DNA of 64,000 nt from contig NC_091122.1 of assembly GCF_040183065.1 (NCBI RefSeq), forward strand, positions 153,231,955 through 153,295,954. The letters are read 5' to 3'. Shown piece by piece: positions 1 through 10,744 of this stretch (position 1 is the stretch's first letter; each line of letters opens with the position of its first letter). The position numbers and the translations under genes are program-made. The notes beneath the pieces were generated by a model. That model ran no database searches. It was not told the origin of the DNA and worked only from the letters and a program-made list of their open reading frames with translations. This stretch comes from Periplaneta americana (lineage: Eukaryota > Arthropoda > Insecta > Blattodea > Blattidae).

Positions 1-344
1 CACTTCGCTGCACAAAAACCTGCACACATTACGTTGTAATAAAGTTCCATATATATGTCAAAAAGTAAAACACTCCACACTCGAACTTAACCACGTATTT
101 GGGTCCAACACACACCATATTCACATCCAACCAACGAACTTTCAAATGTCAAAACGACTATCATATATCGCACGACTCTATGTATCGATTATCGATCACA
201 ATAACTCTGTCTTATAATGTAATAACTTACGCCACCAATGACGTTATAATTTCCATGCTCTTTGAATTTACTTTATTAACTACCGAAGAGCTTAAATTCG
301 AGGTAATTATGGAAATGTAAATATAATAATGATAATATGTAAGT
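1..344. other. No gene seen
   Basis: AT-rich sequence. The only long frame (99-320, 73 residues) shows no domain, repeat or splice context and looks like chance. Confidence 0.5.
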
Positions 345-558
345 ATATTGCCGTTCAAAGATATGTGACCACTATGTGATCCTACTAATCGATAATGATC
401 GATAACTTGTTGGATTCATTAGTTATTACTTCTATCCTAGATCATATGATCTAGGCTTCTATGAATAGATGAACAAGATAATAGTCACTGTTGCCAATCC
501 TAGGTAAATATACCCGTGTTATAGAATTCAATTTTTCATCCCACTCTACTAATTGTAA
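345..558. repeat. Interspersed repeat, copy 1 of a direct pair
   Basis: This stretch is matched in the same orientation by 3418-3600; both contain ACTAATCGATA, AGTTATTACTTCTAT, GATAATAGTCA and GTGTTGCCA blocks. Copy 1 has an extra segment that includes a perfect 20-bp palindrome at 436-455 (CCTAGATCAT and its complement). The family is not recognised. Confidence 0.6.
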
Positions 559-650
559 GGGTACGTGCACGTTGGAGCGACGATAAACGATAAAAGAAGC
601 ATCGAAGCTATATCAGAGAGAATTGAAGCATGCATTGTCATTGAGTGTGT

Positions 651-1208
651 CAGAGCCTTCTTTAGTTACAAACCGGAGCATGGGTAGGTTTGGCAACGCA
701 GAGTGGAGGCGGGAGATTTTAAAGTGATATTGTGTTTGCTCATTGCTTTCGTTATACGTAACGCGTATTTTTTCAATATTACTTCATGCATAAAGGTAAG
801 ATCAAGATTCAGAGTAGTGATGTAAATTATTATGGGTTCGAAAATAATGTTTTATTGCAATCAATTAGCTATACTTCAGAATACGGCGTAAGTAGGCTAC
901 TTACATACAAAGGCTGCCACTTAAAATAATTAAAAAAAAACATGTTTTTATTGATAGTACGACGGTAAATAAATAAAAAAAAAAGATATTCCTTGCACCG
1001 AAAATAATAAAATCAATAATGCAATAAAGAGGTAAGTTCCTACGCAGTCTTACAAATTTACAAATTTATTTACAATTTACATTTGAATTGAATACATATG
1101 AATAGATACCCGAAATGAGCATAATGCTCGTGCTCGGGTACAGTTCAGTAGTCTACATAAATTTTACAGGGTTCAAATAATAATGCTGATGATATAAATG
1201 ATAGTAAC

Positions 1209-1257
<49 letters not shown>

Positions 1258-1304
1258 GAATAATCGTGACAGAAATGATACAAAGATTGTAATACAAAAT
1301 AATT

Positions 1305-1354
<50 letters not shown>

Positions 1355-2559
1355 GTAATAAAACAAAAATATTTACAATAATAAAATAAATACTAAGACG
1401 GATAAAATAAAATATAAAATCACTCAGTTAACCATTCAGTTAACAAATTTGTGGCTAGTAAATTGACAATGTTTTGCCGCGTAATGTTGTTTCACCTCTG
1501 ACGTGAAAGGTGTAGGATATCATATTATGCATTTTAATTTCATGTGATTATGTTGTGTTTTTCTATAAATATTTCAGATGTCCAGAAAGCCAGTTTTAGT
1601 TTGAACCTGGCCAATCACCATAACAATACTGTTATCCTAAATGATTTGTTATAAACTTTTTAAAATATAATTTTAAATAAATATAACTACAGAAAACAAG
1701 CTAAGAAATTATGCAAATAGGCCTAAAATAAAATGCAAACAGAAGAAACTATTGACATACCTATTATAATAAAAGTATGAGGATGTAAATACAGTTAAGC
1801 CAAGTAAAAAAAATCTATGAAAAAATGAAAAAAACATACCTTCAACATAATACGTAACAAAACGCAACATTATCTATTAAGTACATGTATGTGTCAATTA
1901 GCGTAAACTCAGTGAACTTTAAATCCTCTAAAAAAAAGATACGAAATGAAAAGAAACATGTTTATACCTAATTTATTACAAAATAAATAATATTAATAAA
2001 CAAACCTTGAAAACCAACAAAGTCATTATATGCATCTACAAATTATAGGTAGTTCTGACGTACAGCAGGCATTCCGAATCTTCAACAAAACTGCAACATT
2101 TATGGGATCACAAAACAGCTGTTTACAATGAATTTGAAAACCAACGGCGTAACTTTATTGATATAGGAGGCGAGACCCAACAATTTAGCTAGAATTCTGT
2201 TAAACACAAACCACAAATAAGACTATAAAATGTAGTTATACAATATTTAATATTTATTAGAATAGTCAATTACTTTGTCATCAATAACCGTAAAAATTCC
2301 CAAAGACTGCAACCATTTTATTTTCATTTATTGTCTTGTTTTTTATCACCAACGCTCATTTAGTTTATAATACATCAATAATTAACGTTTGGTACGACCG
2401 CAAACATAATTCCATCGGCACACACTTATATTGTAACATTAATTTACACTGAAAATCGGCATTAGCACAAACACGTGTCCTGTATGGTCGGCCTCCGGAT
2501 GACAGTTAATTACAGTGTTGCCGACGTATGGCTCCGGCTTGTAACTAAAGAAGGCTCTG
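651..2559. mobile_element. Large non-autonomous DNA transposon with terminal inverted repeats
   Basis: The left end (651-697) and the right end (2513-2559, inverted) share CAGAGCCTTCTTTAGTTACA followed by related sequence up to GGCAAC. Flanks GAGTGTGT and GGTGTGTA suggest an imperfect target duplication, but the boundary is uncertain by one or two bases. The interior is AT-rich, has two (AAT)n tracts and no credible open frame. Ends beginning CAGAG would fit a hAT-like element; the superfamily is an inference. Confidence 0.65.
1209..1353. repeat. (AAT)n microsatellites
   Basis: Two AAT tracts, about 1209-1258 and 1309-1353, separated by about 50 nt of unique AT-rich sequence inside the 651-2559 element. 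Confidence 0.95.
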
Positions 2560-2910
2560 GGTGTGTATATTGGAGTACCGATAAAAGCGAAAAAACACGA
2601 TAAAAGCGACGAAAAAGAAAAATTCCATTTTATTGGCTCTTGTCGTTCGTATGATCTCTGATTAAAATAATATTAATCTGTATAATAACTGCTGGTTATC
2701 AATATATACGAATATTAATCGATTTATGATTATTTTGGCATATTAAATTAATTATAATGGATATTGACAAATTGATCAGTTGTGTAGGCTATTTATTTGT
2801 GATACGTTATGTGATCACAAGAACCAATCACATCACAACGAATTTATACTAGCTTTGGGATGAGAAACGGATTCAATTTTGTACGTATTTAAGTTATATT
2901 AACCTTGAAC
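2560..2910. other. No gene seen
   Basis: AT-rich sequence with repeated CGATAAAAG words near 2580-2610; no open frame or recognisable element. Confidence 0.5.
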
Positions 2911-3330
2911 CTATAGTCGCGACGCTGTTATTCCCGGCGTGACTCCTCCTCTTTGCTTACGTCTTAGGAAGTGAAGGCTCTATAAAGGCTAGGAAGATAG
3001 TATCGTTCGCCATTTTTGTTCTTTCGTTCCCGAGCTAGCATACGAGGGATCTATTTGCCACACCGTTAAATATTGTCATGTCGTAGCTCCTATGATAATA
3101 AATCAAACGCATTGTAATTCAGCAAATAATTGAGCGGCAAATAACGTCCTCGTGTGCTTTCTGCGAACGCCAACGAAAGAGCCTAAATGGCGGGTGATTA
3201 TATATTAACTATTTATCCAGCCTTAGGAAAAGCATAACATCTTCATCAGCGAATCACAAGACGCACACGTTTAAATGTAGCCGACCTGCAACGTGATTGG
3301 CTGCCGGAAATTAGAGCGACGGGACTATAG
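2911..3330. mobile_element. 420-bp MITE with long TIRs
   Basis: It begins CTATAGTCGCGACGCT and ends with the inverted form CTATAGTCCCGTCGCT; similarity continues to a CCGGC block in both ends. There is no coding frame. Because CTATAG is itself palindromic, the exact ends and a TA duplication cannot be separated, so superfamily (Tc1/mariner-like or other) stays open. Confidence 0.7.
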
Positions 3331-3417
3331 CAGTCGATATTTTCTATACTAATCTTCTTTCATTAAGTGAAAATATTCTTTGATAATACCAAAGCATTGC
3401 TAGTTCGTTGTGTACAT

Positions 3418-3600
3418 TGGCGTTCAAAAATACCTGACCTCTACTAATCGATAGTGATCGTTAATTCGTTCGTGTATGTGTGGTTTATTTAGTTATTACT
3501 TCTATGAATAGATGGCGAAGATAATAGTCAGTGTTGCCATTCGTCCATAAATATACTCGCATTATAGAATTTAATATTTCATGCCCCTCTGTTGATTGTA
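3418..3600. repeat. Interspersed repeat, copy 2 of a direct pair
   Basis: Same-orientation partner of 345-558; lacks the palindromic insertion carried by copy 1. Confidence 0.6.
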
Positions 3601-3899
3601 AAACAACACCGTATTTAACTGGAAACCGCTCACATTGTCAGTTATGACGAGCTAGGGAAAAGTGCAAAAACTATCTTGCCAGGTTGTATAGTTGAGCTGG
3701 CATGGAAGGAATAACAGTAGCAGACTGTATGACTTCTGATGCAGTACAGTTAGTCCATAAAAAGTAGGCCTACTCACAAATGGAAAATAATTCAATATTT
3801 CTATTAATAAATTGCAAATTTAAAGACAAAACACTAGAAAGAGCAAAATACAAAGTACAGAGTTTACATTTACTTGCAATGATGAGTTGCAATAAAGAA

Positions 3900-4612
3900 A
3901 GAATACATGTTTCAAGTTGTTAAAAGAAAAACCTTTCTCCTGTCAGACAACAAAGTTTTATACGTAGAAAACGATCGTTCCACATCTGCTGAAACAACAG
4001 GACAAAACCTGAAATGATTTATGTCATACCTAATATTTACACTTGTAAAATGTCAGCAATCTTGCTAAGAATGTTGAAACCTGAATTTTTTATTCAACAC
4101 TATTTTCAATTTAGCACACACTAGTTTCCCAGTCTCAACTTCAACATTGTTAAGATGACTAATGGCAGTTCTCATCAATGTTTTTTGCGTAGGCTACTCA
4201 GTTCCGCGCCCGACGTTTCCAAGGTTTGATTAACACCAGGAATGGAGCCAAAGTTTGTCTTAATATATTTTATATTATGTTCAACTGAAGCATCTGTAAA
4301 TAGTGGTTGTGATATTTGTATTGCGGCAGCATCACCTGAACGAAATGTCTGAATTACTTTCTTCACAGATCGGAAATTTTCAGAATAATAGCAGCACTCT
4401 TGCAACCAAGAATCCCAACGAGTAACAATTGGAGATGGAGGAACAGGTAGTCTGGACATTGCTGTTTAAATTTGGAAAGACGTTATAGTAACTTAATAAA
4501 CGCTTTTTTAACATCTGCTATAAGTCTGTCCGCATCAGGAAATTGTGCCCTCACTTCCTCAGTAACCCTATGGCACGCATGTGCAAGGCACGTTATGTGT
4601 AACATGTTCTCT
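3900..4612 (-). pseudogene. Relic hAT transposase, C-terminal part
   Basis: Minus-strand translation gives a broken hAT-type transposase. In order it shows LHITCLAHACHRV (4540-4610), PPSPIVTRWDSWL (4390-4450), a divergent middle, and the dimerisation motif SADVERSFSTYKTLLSDRR (about 3935-4000), diagnostic of the hAT C-terminus. Frames change between these blocks and stops occur, so it is dead. The upstream piece DAASFMMKSAKYL continues at 4889-4948 beyond a SINE insertion. The same lineage, judged by shared VERSFS and VHCN-type motifs, recurs at 27820-28303 and 43805-44263. Confidence 0.75.
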
Positions 4613-4624
4613 AAGATACTTAGC

Positions 4625-4876
4625 GTGGAGTAACGGTCAGCGCGTCTGGCTGCGAAACCAGGTGGCCCGGGTTCGAATCCCGGTCGGGGCAAGTTATCTG
4701 GTTGAGGTTTTTTCCGGGGTTTTCCCTCAACCCAATACGAGCAAATGCTGGGTAACTTTCGGTGCTGGACCCCGGACTCATTTTACCGGCATTATCACCT
4801 TCATATCATTCAGACGCTAAATAACCTAGATGTTGATACAGCGTCGTAAAATAACCCAATAAAATAAAAAATAAAA
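4625..4876 (+). mobile_element. tRNA-derived SINE, family A
   Basis: A tRNA-like head has a B box inside GGGTTCGAATCCCGGT at 4669-4684. A central block contains GGTTTTTTCCGGGGTTTTCC, and a 3' module CGCTAAATAACCTAGATG leads to an (ATAAA)n tail. Twelve-bp target duplications AAGATACTTAGC lie at 4613-4624 and 4877-4888. It splits the older hAT relic. Other copies: 16368-16622, 50884-51139, 53211-53464. Confidence 0.92.
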
Positions 4877-4888
4877 AAGATACTTAGC

Positions 4889-4948
4889 CGATTTCATCAT
4901 AAAACTTGCAGCATCCGTAATAGCCTATATAGTAATACATTTGTATAC
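4889..4948 (-). pseudogene. Relic hAT transposase, continuation beyond the SINE
   Basis: Minus-strand DAASFMMKSAKYL joins the reading at 4613 once the SINE is removed. The TDAAPYM-like motif is typical of hAT transposases. The relic is cut at its other side by insertion of the 4957-7712 element. Confidence 0.6.
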
Positions 4949-4956
4949 TTTACAGA

Positions 4957-7712
4957 CAGGGGCGTATTTTGCGGACTACCCAAGGAAATTACAAAAGAAA
5001 AAGTTTATAATATAACAATGTAATAATTTTGTATTATTAGTTTTACCACAGTAATTAAAATTAAAGTAATTGTTAGATTTATATGCGCTCTCTGCTCTCG
5101 AAAAGAAACAAGTTGTCAAGGCGGCATCGCTGGAGAAACCGCTTGCTACGTGAGGTAGCCTGTGACCGTACCGCGCACGCTGTCCTGTCGCACAACTGCC
5201 CGTCCCCCCCGCTCCCTTCTGTTTCCATCGTGCAGTGTAGGCCGGGCGAGTTGCCGCTCTCGTGATCGGTTTCTTCGCAGACGCGAAGCAACAATACTCT
5301 TAGCACGCTAGTAATTGTGTTCTTGCAGTGCGGTATTTTAAATTTGTGATTTGTTCGAGTGTCTAAGAGTTATATTAATTGTGAATTATTAAGTTTTTAA
5401 TTTCCCAATTAAGTGATATTGTAAATAATATGGCAGAACAAGTTTCTGGAGAGGTTTGTGTTGAAAATGACTGTGTAATAGAAGGTTTATTAAAAGTGCA
5501 TTTTAACCGTCGTACATACAACAAGGAAGTTGAAATTGTGAAATTGGAAAGACCAACTCCTGAGTTAAATTTGTCCATGGACGTAAAAGAAAAACAGCGT
5601 GAGTACACACGCCATTTCACTTCAACATCATATGGTAAGTGGAATTGGTTGTGTGGTAGTTCTAAACTGTCTAAACTATTTTGCTGGCCATGTTTGTTAT
5701 TTAGCCGCGAAACTAATGTGTGGTCAAAAGAGGGGTTTTCTAATATGAACTCCCTTCGAACGGCAGTCCTAGGATACGACAAATCAAAAGCTCATATTTG
5801 TAGTAGCATGAACTTTGCAAACTTTGGAAAGACAAGAATTGATTTACAGCTAGATAAGCAAAAAGCTCTACACATCAACCAAACAATGCTCTTGTGAAAA
5901 AAAAAAATCGGGAGATTTTACTGCGTCTTATTAACGCAGTCTGCTTTCTAGGAAAACAAGAATTGGCTTTTAACGAGAGTGTGGAATCAGACAATATAGG
6001 AAATTATATTGAATATTTAAGTTCCTTAAGTGAATTTGACCATTTACTGGCCAATCATCTTGAGAGTTCAACAGTATTTCGTGGTACTTCTCCCGCAGTT
6101 CATAATGACTTAATATTTGCTATAAGTGGGATTATGATAAAGAACATAAAATCTGAAATAGAAGAAGCACCTTTTGCGGCCATTGTTGTTGATGAAACAA
6201 GTGACTGCTCTAATCAGAGTCAATTGTCCACTGTTTTAAGATACGTCGATAGTACTGCCAATGTTCAAGAACGGTTTATAGGATTCACAAATGTCAGTTC
6301 GGGCAAAACTGCTGCTCCTTGGTTTCAGCATGTGGAAGGTGTTATAGCAGAATACAATGTCGGCAATAAGTTAATTACACAGACATACGATGGTGCTTCA
6401 GTTATGGCGGGAAATATTAATAGCTTAAAAACAAAAGTTCAAGGAAAGTATCCTCAAGCACTATTTGTCCATTGTTACAGCCATGTTCTCAATTTAGTTT
6501 TGCAACAAACTACTTCATCCATTCCAGAATGCCGCATTTTTTTTTCAAAACACTGTCGGGTTTAGCTGCGTTTTTCTCATCATCTCCTAAAAGATCAGAA
6601 AAACTCAAGAATTTATGAAAAAGAAACTCCCAAAAGTAGCACCAACTAGATGCAATTTTACATCTCGGCTTGTAAATACAGTAAAGGAATACAGAGAACA
6701 ACTGACTGCTTTCTTTGGAAATATCATTTGTAATGACTCTGAAGAAAACTGGGTTGATGATGTAATTGTGCACGCTCAAGGATATTTGTATTTTTTTCAC
6801 ACAGTTTCAGAATATATTTCTTCTTGAAGTCTATGCTAGAGTGTTCGCACATACAGATGTGCTCTACAATATTCTTCAGACAAAAAGTCTAGACATAGCA
6901 TACTGCTTGCAAGAGGTATCAAAGTTAAAAAATACTATATCCGAGTTCAGACGTGGGTTTCCGTCCATATGGAGTAATATGGAAAATGAAAATTCTTCAG
7001 ACAATACAATGGAACCACCATTAAAGCGAAGAAAAGGAGATGATGAATTGAAATACAGGCAGCTGTACTACAGCATACTAGATCGTATGCACATGGAAAT
7101 TACTGACAGTTTTTCTGTTTATGGAAAGCTTCAGTTCACATATCTTCTAGATTCTCAAAAATGTTCTGCTTATAGAGAAAACTTCCCGAATGAGGCACTA
7201 AACAAATTATATCAGTCCTATAACAGTCACTTTGATTAAGTACGTTTGAAAAATGAATTAAGTGTAATATATTCAGCAGAAGTCTTTGATTTTTCGAACA
7301 AACCTATCCATGAAACATTATCTGCCATATATGAAAACCAGCTGAACCAAGTTATTCCTGAAGTCCTTAAATTGGCAACATTAATTGTGACAATACCAGC
7401 TACGTCAGCATCAGTAGAAAAAACATTTTCGGCGTTGAAGAGAATAAAATCCTACTGTAGATCAACTCATACACAAGAACGTTTATCCGGCTTGGCACTG
7501 ATGTCCATTGAAAAGTCATTTCTACAGAAACTTCGCAAACGGCCCAACTGTAATTTCAATGACGAAGTCATCAAAGTATTTTCGTCCCAATCAAGACGTC
7601 TGGAATTCATATATAAATAGGTAAAGAATTTTATTATAGGGACTTTAAAATATATTTTGTGTAATAATAGGGTCAGTGGTAGCCCAGGCCCTTAAACCAG
7701 TATACGCCACTG
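4957..7712 (+). mobile_element. hAT transposon of the ZMYM1-like type
   Basis: A complete but decayed hAT element. The ends are CAGGGGCGTATTTTGCGG on the left and, inverted, CAGTGGCGTATACTGG on the right. They are flanked by 8-bp duplications TTTACAGA (4949-4956) and TATACAGA (7713-7720), one mismatch. It carries a transposase relic at 5430-7620 and inserted into an older hAT relic. A 195-bp deletion derivative sits at 10427-10621. Confidence 0.9.
5430..7620 (+). pseudogene. Decayed hAT transposase (ZMYM1-like, TTF zinc finger / DUF4371 / hAT dimerisation)
   Basis: The translation resembles ZMYM1-like hAT transposases. An N-terminal TTF-type zinc finger region includes FCWPCLLFSRE (about 5680-5710). 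A DUF4371/RNase H-like core follows, with VVDETSD (about 6185-6205), TYDGASVMAG and VHCYSHVLNLVL. The C-terminal dimerisation domain reads PATSASVEKTFSALKRIKS (about 7390-7450). Reading frames shift near 5890, in a T-run near 6540 and near 6800, and a stop falls at about 7237, so no functional enzyme is made. The frame up to 5897 starts at a plausible ATG (5430). It lies inside TIRs at 4957 and 7712. Confidence 0.88.
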
Positions 7713-7720
7713 TATACAGA

Positions 7721-7803
7721 TGATGGCCACAGAATTTGCATTGCTCGGTTAAAAAGTTCGCACATGAATAGTTAAGTGTCTATTGATTCACATGTCATAC
7801 TTG

Positions 7804-7835
<32 letters not shown>

Positions 7836-8340
7836 GGGACACGACAGTTAAGCGGCCGAGCTTGGAACTACAGTGCTATGTTGCCAATATGGACTACCAT
7901 GCTGCCAGCTGATGGAAGCTAGCAATTGACGTTAAGATGGCTGACGTTAAAACATCAATTTATGCTGCGATATTTACTGTCCCAAATAGTTTAAACTTAC
8001 AAGCATTTTCTAAATTAATGTATTGCACTTTCTTCTTGTTTTTTTTTATGCGCTCCCTTAAATGTTTTAGGTCTTTGCAACTTGTAGACGTCCACAGTTC
8101 CTCGCCACCAAAAAATAGACAAGAGGAACAAAATAAACTGTTTTTCGTCACTTACAGTTAGCCAGGACTTCTTTGTAAATCACAAGTTGCAGAAAGTTCT
8201 CCTTTTCATACCATCCGCCTGTGTAAAACTGAAGCCTTTAGGTTGATATGTATCTAGTCGTTTATCTTTAAGTTTATCTTCTACTTTTAACGAGAAAACG
8301 ATGTTTTAATAGGCAATCCACTTTATTCATGTTTTCACAC
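7721..8340. other. No gene recognised; poly(T) tract
   Basis: A T-run of about 27 nt at 7804-7830 is followed by low-complexity sequence. Short frames on both strands at 7937-8161 have no recognisable motif. Confidence 0.5.
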
Positions 8341-8462
8341 TTCGCTCGCATGCACTATTCAAAGTTCACATGGACACTTATAGAATTAACCCACTGTTCA
8401 GTGGCACTGCGACTCATAGTCCAACAAATAACCGACTGTCGCTTCCGTCCAGCAGACGGGCC

Positions 8463-8640
8463 AGGTTCGTCGGGCCCTAGCGAGAAGCATTACTCGTGAC
8501 GGTAACTTCGTAATACTTCGTGAATCTCCGTTGGTAGCGAACATTGCATACCTCGCACCATGTTGAGAGCTAAAGTGATTCAAGTTGTGGGAGTCTTTGA
8601 TGCGGACCCTAGTTCACAATATTTAGTGTCATACAATCTT
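8463..8640. repeat. Unidentified repeat, copy 1
   Basis: Matches 9113-9293 in the same orientation over about 180 nt, including CTCGTGACGGTAACTTCGTA, CATTGCATACCTCGCACCAT and GTGATTCAAGTTGTGGGAGT. No coding or tRNA-like signal seen. Confidence 0.7.
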
Positions 8641-8650
8641 TGACGTCTTA

Positions 8651-8835
8651 AGGCTGGTTCACAATAAACCGAGAATGGAAACGAGAACGGAAATATTGTT
8701 AAAATAAATGTATTTAAATGTGAGCATTCACAACTAACTATTGCGAATGCTCGTATTTAAATGCATTTACTTTAACATTATTTCCGTTTCCGTTCTCGTT
8801 ATCGTTTCCATTCTCCGTTTATTGTGAACCAGCCT
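8651..8835. mobile_element. 185-bp palindromic MITE, PIF/Harbinger-like
   Basis: It starts AGGCTGGTTCACAATAAACC and ends with the inverse. The TIRs extend about 70 nt, covering GGAAACGAGAACGG and TTTAAATG blocks. Flanked by TTA at 8648-8650 and 8836-8838, a 3-bp duplication typical of PIF/Harbinger. Superfamily is inferred from that duplication. Confidence 0.8.
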
Positions 8836-8989
8836 TTACTGATACACATTGCGCCATGTTATGAAATTTACTGAAACAATTATGAATCCAGTACACTATC
8901 CTGAACAAAATTTACGCATTTTAAATGCGAAAATAAAATTGCTGGGGAACGAAATATTGGTGGGGCACGGCCCCAGTTGCCCCTAAGGA

Positions 8990-9112
8990 CGGACCGCCCC
9001 TGAGCATGGACAAGTCTGAGTTTGTGTCCTATATGTTTCCTGAATGTAAGTCGTTTGTCTAGTGTTATTTCCAGATACTTGACTGAAGTTTTCCACTCGA
9101 TTTGTGATCCAG
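8990..9112 (-). pseudogene. Jockey-like LINE reverse transcriptase, C-terminal piece
   Basis: Minus-strand translation SVKYLEITLDKRLTFRKHI is the conserved block after the RT palm in Jockey-type LINEs. The same LINE continues upstream (minus) at 9294-9727, beyond the repeat inserted at 9113-9293. Confidence 0.75.
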
Positions 9113-9293
9113 GCTCGTCGGGCCCCAACGAGAAGCATTATACTCGTGACGGTAACTTCGTAACACTTCGTGAATCTCCGTCGATAATGAACATTGCATA
9201 CCTCGCACCATGGCAGTTGAGAGCTAAAGTGATTCAAGTTGTGGGAGTCTTTGATGCGGGCCCAAGTTTACAATATTTAGTGTCATACAATCC
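9113..9293. repeat. Unidentified repeat, copy 2 (inside a LINE)
   Basis: Partner of 8463-8640. It separates two parts of one LINE reading, so it arrived as an insertion of about 180 nt. Confidence 0.7.
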
Positions 9294-9727
9294 CGTTCCC
9301 AGTCATCTTGTCTGATTCCATGAAGACGAAAGAAATGCCGAGTCGCCTGCAAATAATGCTAAAATACTATTATTAAAATTGGATTGAAAGGTAGGTGGTT
9401 TATATAAATTTGGAATAGTATCGGACCCAGAATGCTGCCTTGTGGCACTTCAGCGTTAATGTATCACGAAGTGGAGCGTACATTATTGAGTTTAACCTGG
9501 AACGTTCTGTCCCGTACATAATTGTCCAACAATTTCACTAGTCGGTCATTTATATTATTAGCTTATTAATTAATTTGCTTATCAAACCCGCATGCCAGAC
9601 TCTGTCCACAGATATAGAGAACTACCATATCTACCATTTTTAATAAATAATTGTCAGAATTTTTTTAAGTTCAAAAAAGGGCTTTAAAATAATATAAATT
9701 GTGGAGATATCTCTGTTGATAAGCCCT
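9294..9727 (-). pseudogene. Jockey-like LINE reverse transcriptase, palm region
   Basis: Minus-strand reading gives DRVWHAGLISKLIN, LLDNYVRDRTFQVKLN, EVPQGSILGPILFQIYI and LFAGDSAFLSSSWNQ, in order, the core motifs of a Jockey-type RT. The YADD-type box reads AGD instead of ADD, and stops interrupt the frame. Dead LINE fragment. Confidence 0.8.
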
Positions 9728-9804
9728 TTAAATAACCTCTTTCAATTTGGTGGCGCATGTAATTCATACATCCTTTTTATTTTTAAATGCATTTTTTCGT
9801 ATGT

Positions 9805-9811
9805 ATGTATG

Positions 9812-9846
<35 letters not shown>
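9805..9846. repeat. (TATG)n(TA)n microsatellite
   Basis: GTATG units followed by about 15 TA units. Confidence 0.95.
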
Positions 9847-9847
<1 letters not shown>

Positions 9848-9850
<3 letters not shown>

Positions 9851-10180
9851 GGCTTCACAGCGAGAAGGGTCGCCTTCCGGATCCCAGTTGCCATCTTCTT
9901 CTGTCCTCCCAATCACCGTCTTGTAACTCTCTCTGTGACATAGCATTATTAACTCCTTTAATCCATGTACCTCGTGGTTGTCCTCTTCTTCTTCTCCCAT
10001 TTGGAACCCATTTCAAGATAGTTTTCGGCAGTCTTTCGTTTTCCATCCACTAAACATGTCCATGCCAAATTAACTGTCTTCTTTGTATTTCTTCGATGAC
10101 TGTTTTCTCTTTATGCACAAGTCTTCTAATATCCTCGTCCTTAACCCTTAACTTTTTCGTAAGTTAATATTTTTCAGACT
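9848..10180 (-). pseudogene. LINE ORF2 C-terminal fragment
   Basis: Minus-strand WVPNGRRRRGQPRGTWIKGV, then AMSQRELQDGDWEDRRRW, is the arginine-rich C-terminus seen in many insect LINE polymerases. It is 5'-truncated and lies between two direct repeats (9598-9725 and 10188-10312) of another LINE. Confidence 0.75.
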
Positions 10181-10187
10181 TACTTCT

Positions 10188-10312
10188 CTGTCCACAGATA
10201 TAGAGAACTACCATATCTAACATTTTTAATAAATCATTGTCAGAATTTTTTTAAGTTCAAAAAAGGACTTTAAAGCAATATAAATTGTGGAGGTATCTCT
10301 GTAGATATCTTC
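10188..10312 (-). repeat. Duplicated Jockey-like LINE segment
   Basis: Near copy of 9598-9725 in the same orientation (both contain CTGTCCACAGATATAGAGAA and TTGTCAGAATTTTTTTAAG). Its minus strand continues the Jockey-like RT reading. Confidence 0.7.
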
Positions 10313-10426
10313 TCTGAAATTACTGAATCTATTTACATTAAATTTTTAGAGTATTATCCGCAGACTGCGCTATACAAAGTAGACCTAGGAGTTTATGAAT
10401 ATCACACATATAGCATGGGGGGGAAA

Positions 10427-10621
10427 CAGTGGCGTATACTGGTTAAAGGGTTTGGGCTACCACTGACCCTATTATTACACAAAATATATCTAACAATTAC
10501 TTTAATTTTAATTACTATGGTAAAACTAATAATACAAAATTATTACATTATGTTATATTATAAACTTTTTCTTTTGTAATTTCCTTGGGCTACCGCCGGT
10601 AGCCCGCAAAATACGCCCCTG
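10427..10621 (-). mobile_element. 195-bp MITE derived from the hAT at 4957-7712
   Basis: It has the same termini as the larger hAT in inverse orientation: CAGTGGCGTATACTGG on the left and the complement of CAGGGGCGTATTTTGCGG on the right. About 110 nt of the parent left end and about 60 nt of its right end are kept. Perfect 8-bp duplications GGGGGAAA lie at 10419-10426 and 10622-10629. A non-autonomous internal-deletion derivative. Confidence 0.93.
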
Positions 10622-10744
10622 GGGGGAAAATATATACGTTAAAAATGGCAAAGTTCAATATTTTTTCTGTTTCACTAAATATGAAACATTTAACTAAATT
10701 TTGCTTTTAGAATTTACTCGTATAATATACATTACTTGATAACA

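Noticed and set aside
99-320. 73-residue open frame at the left edge
   Set aside because: Low-complexity composition and no recognisable motif.
5079-5306. Frames on both strands near the hAT 5' end
   Set aside because: They lie in the non-coding terminal part of the hAT element and have no motif.
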